Source: Impatiens glandulifera
Lineage: Eukaryota > Streptophyta > Magnoliopsida > Ericales > Balsaminaceae
Length of the DNA: 64,000 nt
Direction: 5' to 3'
Assembly (NCBI RefSeq): GCF_907164915.1
Contig: NC_061867.1
Coordinates: forward strand, 2,751,676 to 2,815,675
Each line of letters opens with the position of its first letter. The stretch's first letter is position 1. The position numbers were made by a program, and so were the translations under genes. Below, piece by piece: positions 1-11,262 of this stretch. The notes under the pieces were generated by a model that made no database searches, was not told the DNA's origin, and worked only from the letters and a program-made list of their open reading frames with translations.

Positions 1-1093
1 ATTCACTCTGGCATGCTTTTCGGTTAGTTTCTTTCATATCTTGTTATTTTTTTAAAATGGTCATGAATGCACCTTCGCGTTTACTCTAGATTTGATTGCA
101 TTTCAATTTCAGAATCCAGCTAATACCCTTATTAAAGCTGCAAAGAAAGGAGTCGACGATAAGCTTGAAGGGAGTATCGATGCATTATCATGGGGGAAAA
201 CTCCTTGTTTAGGAACTGGCGGACCATTTGACATTATATATTCCGGGATGGTAAAAGATCTTGTTTAAAATGTTAATAAAGAATAAGAGTTATTTTAGAA
301 TTTTAGTTGATGATCCAATTGAATTCAGGTTCACGAAGTTTCGAAGCCTACAGGTATCTATAAGTTGCTCAGTGCACAAAACACGACCTCTGAACAAGTC
401 AAGTTACCTCAGGAGAAAACAGAGAGTCGATTCGGTCAGTCGTTACTCAAAATATTACCTCGAGAATTGGCTGTTAAAGGCCCTAAAAGTTTAGATTTGA
501 AGAAGTTTATATCACTCAAAGATATACAGAAGCTATCAAAAGAATTGAGAACTATATTGCATCAGTAAGTTCATCATAATATATTAATATGATTCAATTA
601 CTCCCTTATTCATTCATTTATTTGTTCTTATTATCTTGCTGATTCATTCCAGCTCTCCCATAAATCACGCATTGAGTGATGTCGATAAAGATGTTGTAAT
701 GATGGCTTTATTTTTCCATCCGAAAAGGGAAGAAAAAATTGGAATAGGTGAAAAGGAAATTAAGGTAACGACGAATGTTCTTGTTTATGTACTTAAATTG
801 GTTTTATTAACTAAATGAATTTGAAGGTTGGTTACCATTCGGGACATGAGGCGAGCAGATGCTTCTTACTAGTAAGAATGGACGATACGGTTGAAGATTT
901 CTCCTACCACAAGTGTATTAAACATGCCTTGGAAATCGTCGCACCCGAAAGAGCAAAAACTTACGAAAATGGATTTAAAGGTAAACTAGCTTCCTAAATT
1001 TCAAAAAACAAAAAAAAACTAGACCTTATAGAACTTTTTTTCTTCTTTTCAGCTGCAGGGGAGCAGACAAAAAACACTCCAACAAGAACATGA
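1..1093 (+). CDS. NRPD1: RNA polymerase IV largest subunit, 3' end (partial)
   Basis: This is the C-terminal end of the largest subunit of plant RNA polymerase IV, which makes siRNA precursors for RNA-directed DNA methylation in the nucleus. Supported exons are 113-250, 329-564, 653-764, 827-980 and 1053-1093 (stop TGA 1091-1093). All junctions are GT-AG and keep frame. Bases 1-22 may be the end of a preceding exon (GTTAGT donor at 23). Exon 113-250 encodes LEGSIDALSWGKTPCLGTGG, a motif seen before the DeCL domain of NRPD1 and NRPE1. Exons 653-980 encode the DeCL core, with VGYHSGHEASRCF and VEDFSYHKCI. The protein ends shortly after DeCL and lacks the long repeat-rich tail of NRPE1, so NRPD1 is preferred. 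The neighbouring SPX-MFS gene supports this, since the two are adjacent in Arabidopsis as I recall. The 5' part lies outside the window. Confidence 0.88.
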
Positions 1094-1220
1094 CAATAAT
1101 ATAAGGTTGAGGTTGATGTTGCTAATTGTTGTTAGAAAAAGGAAACTGAATGTTCTATTTATTTTTGGGTAAATTAATTAATAGATAAATTATTAAAGGT
1201 TTGTTTTTGCCAATTCTTTA

Positions 1221-1300
1221 GCTTCTTTTTGCTGCTTCCACTCAATCTTGTTTCCCTTATAATAGGCAAACGAGATTTAGTGGAAGTAGCAACGAGAAGC
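1221..1300. ncRNA. Candidate miRNA-like hairpin in the NRPD1 3' flank
   Basis: Positions 1221-1257 pair with 1264-1300 to give a stem of about 37 bp with three mismatches, three G:U wobbles and a 6-nt loop. Pairing is near-continuous from the base (GCTTCT with AGAAGC) through the centre (CTTCCACT with AGTGGAAG). Length, loop size and mismatch density fit a short plant miRNA precursor, and the sequence is less AT-rich than its surroundings. It lies 128 bp past the NRPD1 stop and may be in its 3' UTR or be a separate transcript on either strand. I do not recognise a known miRNA in either arm. A small foldback transposon relic is the main alternative. Confidence 0.4.
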
Positions 1301-3560
1301 TTGGAAAGGGCATAGCCCTTTTCGTTTTCACGTATGTTAACTTCTATTTTTAAGAAAACCGATATTTGTAAGTGTCTTTAATTCGAAAAACATATATGCA
1401 ACTCTAAAGTAGGAAAACCCATATTTGTTAACTATGGGGCCACGTGATTAAATTCTCCTTTAAAAAGAAGAATGAAAAAAAATACATTATCTTGTTTTCA
1501 TATTATATGTTTTATTTGAATATATTTGCATCGTGCTAGATCTTGGTAATTATTAAACTATACAGGTTTAGCCACATGCATTTGGGTTAGTGTTATTAAT
1601 ATTATATTAGTCATTTTAATAAAAAATAATAATTTGATTATATATGTTAAGGGTAGTTAATTTAAGGGATAATTCATATAAACTTGTATAAAGTTTTAAA
1701 TATATTTTTTTATACATCATTTTGTTTAAAATTGGTCTTTTTATATTTATTTTGATTGAAATAGTTATACTTTTTCAAGTAGTATAAAATAAAATTTTCA
1801 AAATTTGATTGGATCATCTATTAGGTTTGAACTAGGTTGTGTTTCTTATATTTGGATTAGAACTTATTTGTTACTAATAAATTAATTTTATTTTTAAATT
1901 AAATTACATCTTATTTTCATTAAGAAAGGGATAGTTACCCTATTTTATTTTCATTAAGGAAGGGATAGTTGCCCTCTTAGTGCAAGTTTTGTTTCAAATA
2001 TATTATAGATTTTTAAAACTTATTAAACATTTTTCTTCTCTCGAGAGTCGAGATCAATATTCTTTATTGTTTAGAGATTATTTTGGGACACAATACAAAT
2101 ACATAATATCTAAATAAAGAGGATACGAATGAGTAATAACATCGGTATTGTCTTAGTCTATAATATCGTTAGTTGAAAATAAAACAATATAGATGCGTCA
2201 TTGTTTAAGAATGAAGTCGAAGAAATCATATCAAAACAAATGTGAAAGGTTTTTTCAGTAGAATTTAAAAAAATAAAACATGGATTTACTACGCATAACA
2301 TAAGATAAATTTATTTTTATTTAAAATACAATTTAACAATTTTATAACATTTTAAATGATTTAAAAAATTTAAGATGTAAATTTGATTAAAATAAATATC
2401 TAAAGAATAATTTGAAACAAAAATAAATGTTTAATGATTAATATCAAACAAAAATAAATATATAATAAATAATTTAAAATAAAATCATATATACAAAATA
2501 TGAGGAGATATATACAGAATATTATACCTATTATTCTTTAATTTAACACTTTTTAATATTCTTAATTATCATATTATCATTTAAAATAAAAAAAATCTTT
2601 ACAAATTAATAAATGTCACATATTATAATAAAAGTAAATAGGATAATAAATTATTTTATTGATTATGTCTAAATTATGATGAAATAGTTGGTATGAGATT
2701 TAAGTTTATTATTGAAATCTTACAATTTGATTAATATTAGGGAAATCAATTAATTAAACATCTTGCTATTTTAAATTTACAATCTTAAGATTTATCCATT
2801 TTATAATTTTATAAAAATCAAACAAATTTTAATTTATAAATTTAAATTATTTAAATAAATAAATAAATAAATTAATATAATTAACTTTCTAATTATTACT
2901 TTATATTGAATATAATTTGTTTTATTTTAAAATTAATTTTTATACTTAATTATATATATAATATTATTTAAAATAAACTCTCAATTTGACAATTTTAAAT
3001 TTGATTTAATGATGCATTTCTGAGTTGTAAAGATATTGATTAATTTCATATCAATCTATTAATTTTATTTTCATAAACAATTAAAGTATAAAATCAGATC
3101 ACATAAATCTCATAACAATAATATTTAATCTATAAAAGGTCAACACGGATAAGGATTAATAAAATAATTATAATTAAAAAATTTTGTTTATGGAAACAAG
3201 TATTACTAAATTACTATAGTCATAAATTAAAATCCTAATTCTTTAAATATAATTTAATTATTATGAATTTTGTTTTAGCCTAATAAATAAATATTCCTTA
3301 ATAATTATATATAAAATGACAAATTTGGTAACTGACAATATCTCAAAAATAAAAAAAAAAGACAAACCCCGCCAAACAAATTTTACTACCATTATTACCC
3401 CTCAACACCTACAAAAGAAGACATATCTTATTGAAATTTATTTTTTGTAAGAGGGTATTTTCGTGTTTTCATCTGAATCCATTAATGATTATGCCCTTTC
3501 ATAAAAATCAAATCTTTTTTCGTTTTCTCTCTCACACACTGAAAACACACATAAAAATCT
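1301..3560. other. AT-rich intergenic region between NRPD1 and the SPX-MFS gene
   Basis: I see no gene here. The sequence is extremely AT-rich with poly-A and poly-T tracts. A short direct duplication with the core GGGATAGTT occurs near 1921-1980. The last few hundred bases are likely the promoter and start of the leader of the SPX-MFS gene; no convincing TATA box was found. Confidence 0.6.
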
Positions 3561-3856
3561 TGATAATATATAACAGTAGTAAAAGAGTAAAAATTGGGTG
3601 AAGAAAAGTATAGAATTCCGAATTTCTCTGTCACCGGCGGCTTCTTTGGATCCACGTGTATTGAATTCGTATCTTATTCATCTTCATCTTCATCTTCAAT
3701 TTGAGCTTGAGCTTTCAATTGGAGCTGTATTTGGCTATTTCCTATTGAATCCAGCTTTTTTTTCTCACTTCTAGTGGCAACTCCCTTGCGCAAACACTTG
3801 TGTTTATGATCACTACTTGATCTGTTCAAGGACTCACAGCTCAATTCCTCAACTTG

Positions 3857-4617
3857 GGTATGTTTTCAGATGAAAGGGGAAGGACTATATCTACTTTATT
3901 TGATCTTATTTATCATTTTTGGATTGTATATTTGATAATATCAGGAAATTTTTTATTTTGGATTAGAACTTGTCAATGGGTATATACTTAAATGGTGTCC
4001 ACTACTTTAAAGACTGAATTTTTAAGCATGTTGTTCTTTATTGGATATGGCTGAGTCACAAATTGCTGGAGATTTGTCTTAGATGTCTGTTGCCCATTTC
4101 CAAAAGGCATATAATTTTCGAGTTTTTTTGAAAGAATTGTTCAAATTTGATAATATCTGGCTTCTCATACTTGGGTCTCCTCTGTTTACCATGAAAATCA
4201 TACCTTGATTTTGATAACCTAATTGAGCATGAAAATCATACCTTGATAGATGATTAGATTTGTGAGTAAAAACTATTCGAAAGTCAGCTGAAGAATTGGT
4301 ATGTTTGGGATGTGGCGATCATGCTCATGTGTATTGCTGGTTGACTTATCCAGAATTGTAATCTTTAAAACTTTAATTTTTTTGACAAAGCAAAGATTTT
4401 TTCATGTCAATGAGGAATATATTTGGAATATTCCAGGAAAGGCAACCTATAAAACAGAGAATTGCATGGTAGACTAATTTGTCGTCCCAAATTTGTCATT
4501 GTATGTGATATCATTTGGTAAGGATTCGGGCTAGTGAAGTACTATATGATTCCGAGTTCTTCTCTTTTGATTTGTGTTTTTGTTTTGGCATTAGCTTACG
4601 TTACATTGTTTATGCAG
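3857..4617 (+). other. Probable 5' UTR intron of the SPX-MFS gene
   Basis: A donor (GGTATGTT near 3857) and an acceptor (TATGCAG ending at 4617) bracket this stretch, and the ATG follows six bases after the acceptor. No coding sequence is visible inside. A leader intron would place the transcription start around 3550-3650. This is inferred from splice consensus only. Confidence 0.6.
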
Positions 4618-4623
4618 TTAGAG

Positions 4624-7600
4624 ATGGTTGCGTTTGGGAAGAAATTGAAGGATAGACAGATTCAAGAATGGAACGAGTAAGTCCAATTGTCCATTCTTCA
4701 TCACATTTCTTGTATTTCGCAACTTAAAAGTGAATTTATTGGTCATCTGCCTTTTTCGTGACTAGAAAACCTAGAGGTAATTTTCTATAGTTGATCAAGT
4801 CCTTTATATAGTAAAGAAACTCTAGAAAGTAACACCAGTCATTTGTCATCGAATGTACACCTGCAGTAGATGCACTTGCAGAGAGATGAAGAACAATACT
4901 ATGTGCAACAGAAAAGAAATAAGACCATTAGAAAATATATCTGAACTTGAATGTGTAAAATGCTTCATAGTTCCTGATTTTTCCATGTACATTTTTTTTT
5001 CAGATTCTATATCAACTACAAACTGATGAAGAAGAAAGTGAAACACTATGCTGCCCAAATCGAGACTGGAGCATTAGATCGCCGCCATGTTCTCAAGGAT
5101 TTTTCGAGAATGCTGGATAACCAGGTTTCCCAATAATTCTTTTATACTGTGTTAAGTAACATTCATTCCCACTAAAAGCCCCTTGATTGAAGTGAAAGAA
5201 AATCATGCTCTAAAAAAAAGGGTACCAATGGTGCATAGCATCATGATTCCTCAATAGATTTTTTTCCTTGAAATGCAACCATTTCTGTGAATTAGAGGCT
5301 TCTTTTTAAAATCCTTTGTTTCTTTCTTCAACCAGCTTAAGATAACTTGATAGATATCCGTCATTAGACCAACAAAGCTACTATTATAAATTATTTAAGT
5401 CACTGTCATGTTTCTTGATTGGTTGAGAGGTTCTGCGTTTATTCTTACTTGGGTTGTTCTTGCAAACTACAGATTGAAACAATTGTCCTTTTCCTTTTGG
5501 AACAACAAGGTATTGTAGCAAGCAGGATAACCAGGCTCAGAGAAGTGCATGATTCTATTCAAGAGCAGCCAGACATATCCAAAATATCTGATCTACAAGA
5601 TGGCTACAGAGAAGTTGGACGAGATCTTTTGAAGATTCTATATTTTGTCGAGGTTAATGCCATTGGTATCCGTAAGATACTAAAGAAGTTTGACAAGAGA
5701 TTTGGGTATAAATTCACTGATTACTATGTCAAAACCCGAGCTAATCATCCCTATTCTCAGCTGCAGCAAGTGTTTAAGCATGTGGTAAGGTGCAACGATG
5801 CCCTTCATTTTCTTATTTTGATTTTTGTTGAGTGTTGCATGCGATCTGTGCATCTCTTATCTCAAGTGGTCAGAGTCTTGAACTAAGAGGCTGAGTTCTC
5901 AGGTTCGATTCTGTTGAGAAATCGCACGATAACACTAATCTAAAACGATAGAGATATGGTAAAGTAAAACATAAGATTTAGCGAGACTCGGTCAACAATG
6001 CTTACATCCTCGGGGAGTCACCCATTTTATAGATATACCATAGAATAATAGTCCAAGTAACCTTAGGTTACAATGTCTCTTTTTATATGAGCACATTAAG
6101 TCACAAAGATTAAAGTGCCCTTAATCCCAGCCTACTAATAACCCTAATTTCATGTGTATATGAGTCATATCCAACAGATTCCCACTAGAAGCACTTTGAT
6201 TGAAGTGGTATGCTAAGTTAGCCACCTTCATGGAAAAAACCCCGGTGTCAATAAATAAAATAAAATTGAGGATCCTATTACTTAACTCAATTGTAAATTC
6301 TGTACTCTTGCAGGGGTTAGGAGCAGTTGTAGGAGCCATATCTCGAAATCTTTCAGATCTTCAAGTCCGTCAAGGAAGCTACATATCAATTTATGATCAA
6401 CCTACTCTATCATTCAAGGTGTTCATCTTAATGAACCTTCAGTCCTCCTGATATTTTCTCCTGCAACCCTAATATTCAATTTCTGAACGATTATAATACA
6501 CTAACAGAAGTGTTGATTCTCATTGACAGGATCCTGTTGTTGATGCAATCAAAATGGCTTCAGATAGATTAACCTACTCAACAAACTTTCTAAACTTTCT
6601 CGCTCATCGTGCCTTTGTCATGCAAGAAGAAGAGTTACCTGCTCCAGTAGAGGCGGTTTCTGATGATGATAGATATCATTTTATGTCGCTTGTATTGAAC
6701 TTGGCTAATACATTTCTCTATATGATCAACACATACATTATAGTTCCAACAGCAGATGACTATTCTAAAAGTCTCGGTGCTGCTCCAACTGTTTGTGGTA
6801 TCGTGATTGGTGCAATGGCTGTTGCACAGATATTTTCTTCAGTGTATTTCAGTGCTTGGTCAAATAGATCTTATTTCAGACCACTAGTTTTTAGCAGTAT
6901 CGTTCTCTTTGTGGGAAATATCATGTATGCGTTGGCTTTTGATGTCAAACTCATTTCAGTCCTCCTACTTGGCCGTCTATTTTGTGGGTAAGATACTATA
7001 CTTCTCCCCTTTTTCATCTCTCTTTGTGGGAAATATCATGTGGATAGATTATGATATGATTATTATTATACTTGATCGATATATGCAGTTTTGGTTCGGC
7101 AAGAGCTGTTAACAGGCGTTATATCAGTGACTGTGTGCCTCTTAAGATACGCATGCAAGCTTCAGCAGCTTTTGTGAGTGCGAGTGCTCTTGGGATGGCA
7201 TGTGGTCCTGCCCTTGCTGGGTTACTTCAAACTGATTTTAAAATCTACAAGCTCACATTTAATCAGGATACTTTACCTGGTTGGATTATGGCTTTTGCAT
7301 GGCTTTTCTATTTGGTTTGGCTATGTATTTCCTTTAGAGAGCCTGGTCCCGTCATTGAAGTACCACACCCATCCGAAGGACTTAAGAAAGGTGCTCTATT
7401 CTCTGCATGAAAACTTTGAGTTCCAATTTGATTGTTTTGCTAGTATTTCTGAAAATGAAATGTTCCTTCTTTTTATTTTCCAGTTCTGGATGACCAATGA
7501 CATGAATTGCTTACTCGTTGTACATATTTGTCAACATTTTCTTAAATATTACCACAGATAAATTAGAGAATGATGTACTTGAAGAAGGTCTTGCACGACC

Positions 7601-8771
7601 ACTCCTCTTGGGCTCGGAAAGCAACAAGAACGATGAGGATGATGATCAAGATGGCGATGGAAGTGAAGAAGCACCTGCGGAATCTCGTCAACCAGCCAAT
7701 TCTTTGGCTGATGCATATAGATTACTCACTCCTTCTGTAAAGGTATGAATTCTGTTTAAATAAATTAAAGAAAGTATTCAATATAGTCAAGAAGTAGGTT
7801 ACATATGAGAGTAGAGGATAACCCACTCTCGTAGCTCAAATGGAAATAGTATTGCCTAAGAAATCAAAGGTCTCAGTTCGATTCCCAGTAAAAACGCTTT
7901 AAATTGAAATGAGGGGAATGACTGTAGGAATCGTGCTAGTTTTCTCAAACCCGGATCCCAGACAAAACCCATTATGGTCACCTAAACTTTAACACTGTTT
8001 TAAACAAGATGTTGATTATTGAAGAAAAAATTGTTGTAACATTTTTTCAGGTGCAATTGCTTATCTACTTTATGCTTAAATATGCTATGGAGATTTTACT
8101 CTCGGAATCCAGTGTCATCACCACATACTACTTTAAATGGTCTACAACGGATGTGGCGATCTTTCTTGCTTGTCTTGGCCTAACTGTTCTTCCTGTGAAC
8201 ATTGCTGTTGGTAGCTACATAAGCAACATTTTTGAAGATAGGTAAGGTTTTTCTTATAATCCAAATCTGTTGGTAGTATTTTTCATGTATGTATGATGAT
8301 GATCATATATTCGTCTAATTGCAGGCAAATCTTACTAGTATCTGAGATCTTCGTCTGCATTGGCTTAATCCTAAGCTTCAATATATTTGTTAAATATACT
8401 ATACTGCAGTATGTCTGTTCTGGATTAATAATGTTTGTGGCTGCAGAGGTTCTAGAGGGTAAGTATTATACTTCTTTTTCTGAGACAGATTTTTTGTTGT
8501 TGTATGAAATGCTAATTCTCGATGAAAACCAGGTGTGAACTTGTCACTCCTTTCGCGGGTGATGTCTTCCAGGCTGGCACGTGGGACATACAACGGAGGA
8601 TTGCTTTCAACCGAAGCTGGAACGATTGCTAGAGTAATTGCAGACGCCACTATAACAATGGCTGGGTATTTGGGGGAGAGTAGGCTTTTGAATGTCACTT
8701 TACTCCCTTCTCTCGTAATTTGCGTGGCTTCTATCGTCGCAACCTGTCGTACTTACAATTCTCTGTTCTAG
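4624..8771 (+). CDS. PHT5: SPX-MFS vacuolar phosphate transporter
   Basis: This is a tonoplast phosphate transporter of the PHT5/VPT family that loads inorganic phosphate into the vacuole; its SPX domain binds inositol pyrophosphates. Exons are 4624-4676, 5004-5124, 5473-5784, 6314-6418, 6530-6987, 7089-7390, 7558-7742, 8051-8241, 8325-8458 and 8533-8771. They sum to 2100 nt, or 699 aa, the usual length of the family. The N-terminus [18 protein letters not shown] and the following [12 protein letters not shown] are SPX signatures; the basic KKFDKRFGY helix is in exon 3. The MFS half starts in exon 5, and an acidic cytosolic loop ([13 protein letters not shown]) lies in exon 7. A leader intron appears to run from about 3857 to 4617, so the start codon is just inside the second exon. 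Introns 2, 3 and 7 carry SINE relics. The gene looks intact. Confidence 0.95.
5161..5210 (+). repeat. SINE body fragment in SPX-MFS intron 2
   Basis: It shares the body motif TTCCCACTAAAAGC followed by TTGATTGAAGTG with repeats at 6178-6210, 7880-7965 and 49590-49655. The tRNA-like head is missing here, so it is a truncated copy. Confidence 0.5.
5845..6215 (+). repeat. tRNA-derived SINE, interrupted copy in SPX-MFS intron 3
   Basis: An A-box-like ATCTCAAGTGGTCAGAG (5858-5874) is followed about 40 bp on by a B-box-like AGGTTCGATTC (5901-5911), the RNA polymerase III promoter layout of tRNA-derived SINEs. The body motif of the family returns at 6178-6210. About 240 bp of different repeat-like sequence, with a CGAGACTCGG motif and TCCTCGGGG, separates head and body and may be a nested insert. 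Confidence 0.55.
7826..7975 (+). repeat. tRNA-derived SINE in SPX-MFS intron 7
   Basis: It has an A-box GTAGCTCAAATGG at 7831-7843, a B-box AGTTCGATTCCC at 7875-7886, and a body with GGAATCGTGCTAG followed by CAAACCCGG. This is the most complete copy of the family. The copy at 49548-49660 shares its B-box and body in the same order. It is oriented with the gene and lies wholly inside an intron. Confidence 0.65.
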
Positions 8772-11170
8772 CCGTCTTTAGATTTGTGTACTATAAAAAA
8801 AAGAAACGTGGGATGAAAAATTTCAATCCCATTAGTTGTATTCGCATTAATAGTGTTTGGCGCTATGAATTAAGTTGTAATTTGTTTCTATTATTGTTGT
8901 TCATGTGTTTATTTTTCGTTTTATGTACTTGTGCGATATTCGCATTAACTCCTTTATTTATTATTCAATTTTCCAGCTCCATTGAGTTTATATCATATGC
9001 ATGAATTAATTTGTGATATCTATGCATGATCAAAGCATTTTTATTTGTACAATTAGTTCTTATTTAATTTTTAAAAAAATATATAAAAAATAAATAAAAG
9101 CATGCAATGACTTTATGATGCCGGCAACTGCAATCTAATAATAACTACAACCAATTGAAGGATCTGGGATTTTTGAATATTATTAAATAACCTTATAATT
9201 AATTCTTTGCTCATCTTATAAAGGCAGAAAAAATCTGAAAATGCATTGAGTCAGACTTTTTTTTTTTTTTACTTTTTTGGGTATTGAAATTTTAAATCAT
9301 TTAATATAACTAATTATGTTACCAAAACAATTGTTTTGGTTGAATAATATAACTTATAATTTAATATAAATAATTATGTATTTATTTGAGAATTAATATT
9401 TGAAATTACTTGACTCTTTTCATCACACTGTTAAAAAGATGTTTGAAATAAATTGATAATATATATATTTATTTACCAAAAATGTATATATGCTAGGAGT
9501 CTTTGCTCCATGTGCAAGTATTTATTTCTTACAGAGAAGGTTTCACCTTTACAGAAATTTTCAATACAAATTTAATATTGAATTATGATATCAATTTGTG
9601 AATGTTTGTGTGAAGAAAGTCAAAGAGATGAGAGTTTTTTTTTTTTTTATATATAAATGTATCATATTTTTATATTTATAATGGGTACTAGTAAATTCAA
9701 TACACACAACCATATATCCTATGGGAATGAATTTGGTAGGTATAGATCAGAGATGAAAATTAAAAATCGCAGTGATGCCAACCGAGTCTATCCAAACTAA
9801 TTGAGGAAGATTTTTTTCGATTTGATCGGGAATTGGAACAGATCCGGGAAAACTCGAATAACGTTGAATGAGGGTCGGACTTGGATTCCCGTCTGAATAA
9901 ATGTAATTATATATAGAATTATAATTTTCAAAATAAAAATAAAGTGAAAATTTGAATACCCTAAACTAATCAAAATTTTAGTATTCTTAAGGCGTGTTTG
10001 ATTGAGATAATAAATTAAACGTTTATCGTTTGCGTAATAATCTGTTAATAAAAAATATCATGATTTTCTCTAAGTCTCTTTACATACTAAACAATAACTT
10101 ACATTCGATTGAATTATTTAAATGATTGGTAATAATTTTGAAATAATAATTTAAAATTAAAATTTATCAATTTATAATAAAAAATAAAAAATTTAAAATG
10201 TAAAATAAAAAATATTTTAATATTTTAATTAATAAATTAAGTGATATAATAGAGAATAGAAAATAAAAAGATATTTAATTTTATTGGAATATGATTAATG
10301 AAACAACCTCAGTAAACAATGCCTTAATTCTTTAACTTAAAAAAAAAAATAGACAAATATTTTAAAGTCTTCTTTTTTTAAGTTCAACTATTAAAATCAA
10401 GGTAATTAATTTAAATGTTTGGTGCACCCTCAAATCTCCATTCTCGATCCGGCCAGAGATGATAGTTCTAGAAATTGGACTTAAAAATAAAAATTATGAT
10501 GTACTTGATTTTTTTTAATTACGAATGAAACAAGTAAAGGTATATTTTTGTCTATTTTTTTAATTAAAGAAATGAATATTTAATTAAATAAAAAAATAGA
10601 GTTATGTCAAAATTTTAGTATAAATTATTGTTAATATTTTTTTTGGCTGAATTTGAGTCAACTTCAGCCTAACCTCGATTTGTATATTTTATTAGGGTAT
10701 ATATAGGATATAGAGATTAATCAATAATATTGTATCCCGGTTGGGTTCGGCTCCCTTGATCGCCTTTCTCTACCTATCAAATTTTTTGGTAAAGAAAGTA
10801 CTTTAAGGTTTTTATTTTAATAAAATACTAATAAAATTATTTTATATTAGTTTAAATTTAAGTCATTCTTAATATGAAAGAAACAAAACACACTTATTAC
10901 CAAGTTATACAAACATAATATTATAAACTAACATATACAACTCTCAAATAATACATAACTTATATTTAACAAATTAAATTGTATCATTTGAAAAGTTGTA
11001 CAAAATTAAAATAATAATTAAGGGTTTATGGGTGCTTCACAAAGTAAGCATTTCTTGTTTCTTTTCGTATTCAATATTTCTCTCTCTAAAATCTAGAAAA
11101 AGAGAAATCTTGTACCTCCTTAATTCCTCAAAACTTGTCGCCCTAACCATTTCATTTTCTTTCATTCATA
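8772..11170. other. Intergenic region downstream of the SPX-MFS gene
   Basis: The first 200-250 bp are the probable 3' UTR. No gene is visible in the rest. It holds a MITE-like element (9988-10326) and two small islands near 9760-9890 and 10640-10770 with GGGTCGGACTTGG- and CCCGGTTGGGTTCGG-like strings, which resemble ends of decayed DNA transposons. Confidence 0.55.
9988..10326. mobile_element. Harbinger-like MITE candidate
   Basis: The left end TAAGGCGTGTTTGATTGAG and the reverse complement of the right end, TAAGGCATTGTTTACTGAG, are imperfect terminal inverted repeats. The flanking bases are ATTCT on both sides (9983-9987 and 10327-10331). With slightly shorter ends, TTA flanks both sides instead, which is the target duplication typical of PIF/Harbinger elements. 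The interior (339 bp in total) has no coding capacity and is AT-rich. Confidence 0.6.
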
Positions 11171-11177
11171 ATTCACC

Positions 11178-11189
11178 TATTTAAATACA
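11178..11189 (+). promoter_or_regulatory. TATA-like box of the GMC oxidoreductase gene
   Basis: CTATTTAAATAC lies about 75 bp upstream of the ATG at 11263, and a pyrimidine-rich leader follows it. Position and composition fit a plant TATA box. Confidence 0.5.
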
Positions 11190-11262
11190 CTTCCTTCCTT
11201 CCTTTTCATTTCATCAAATAATTCAATTTCTCTCTTTTCTAAATCGTCCACCAATTACTAAC

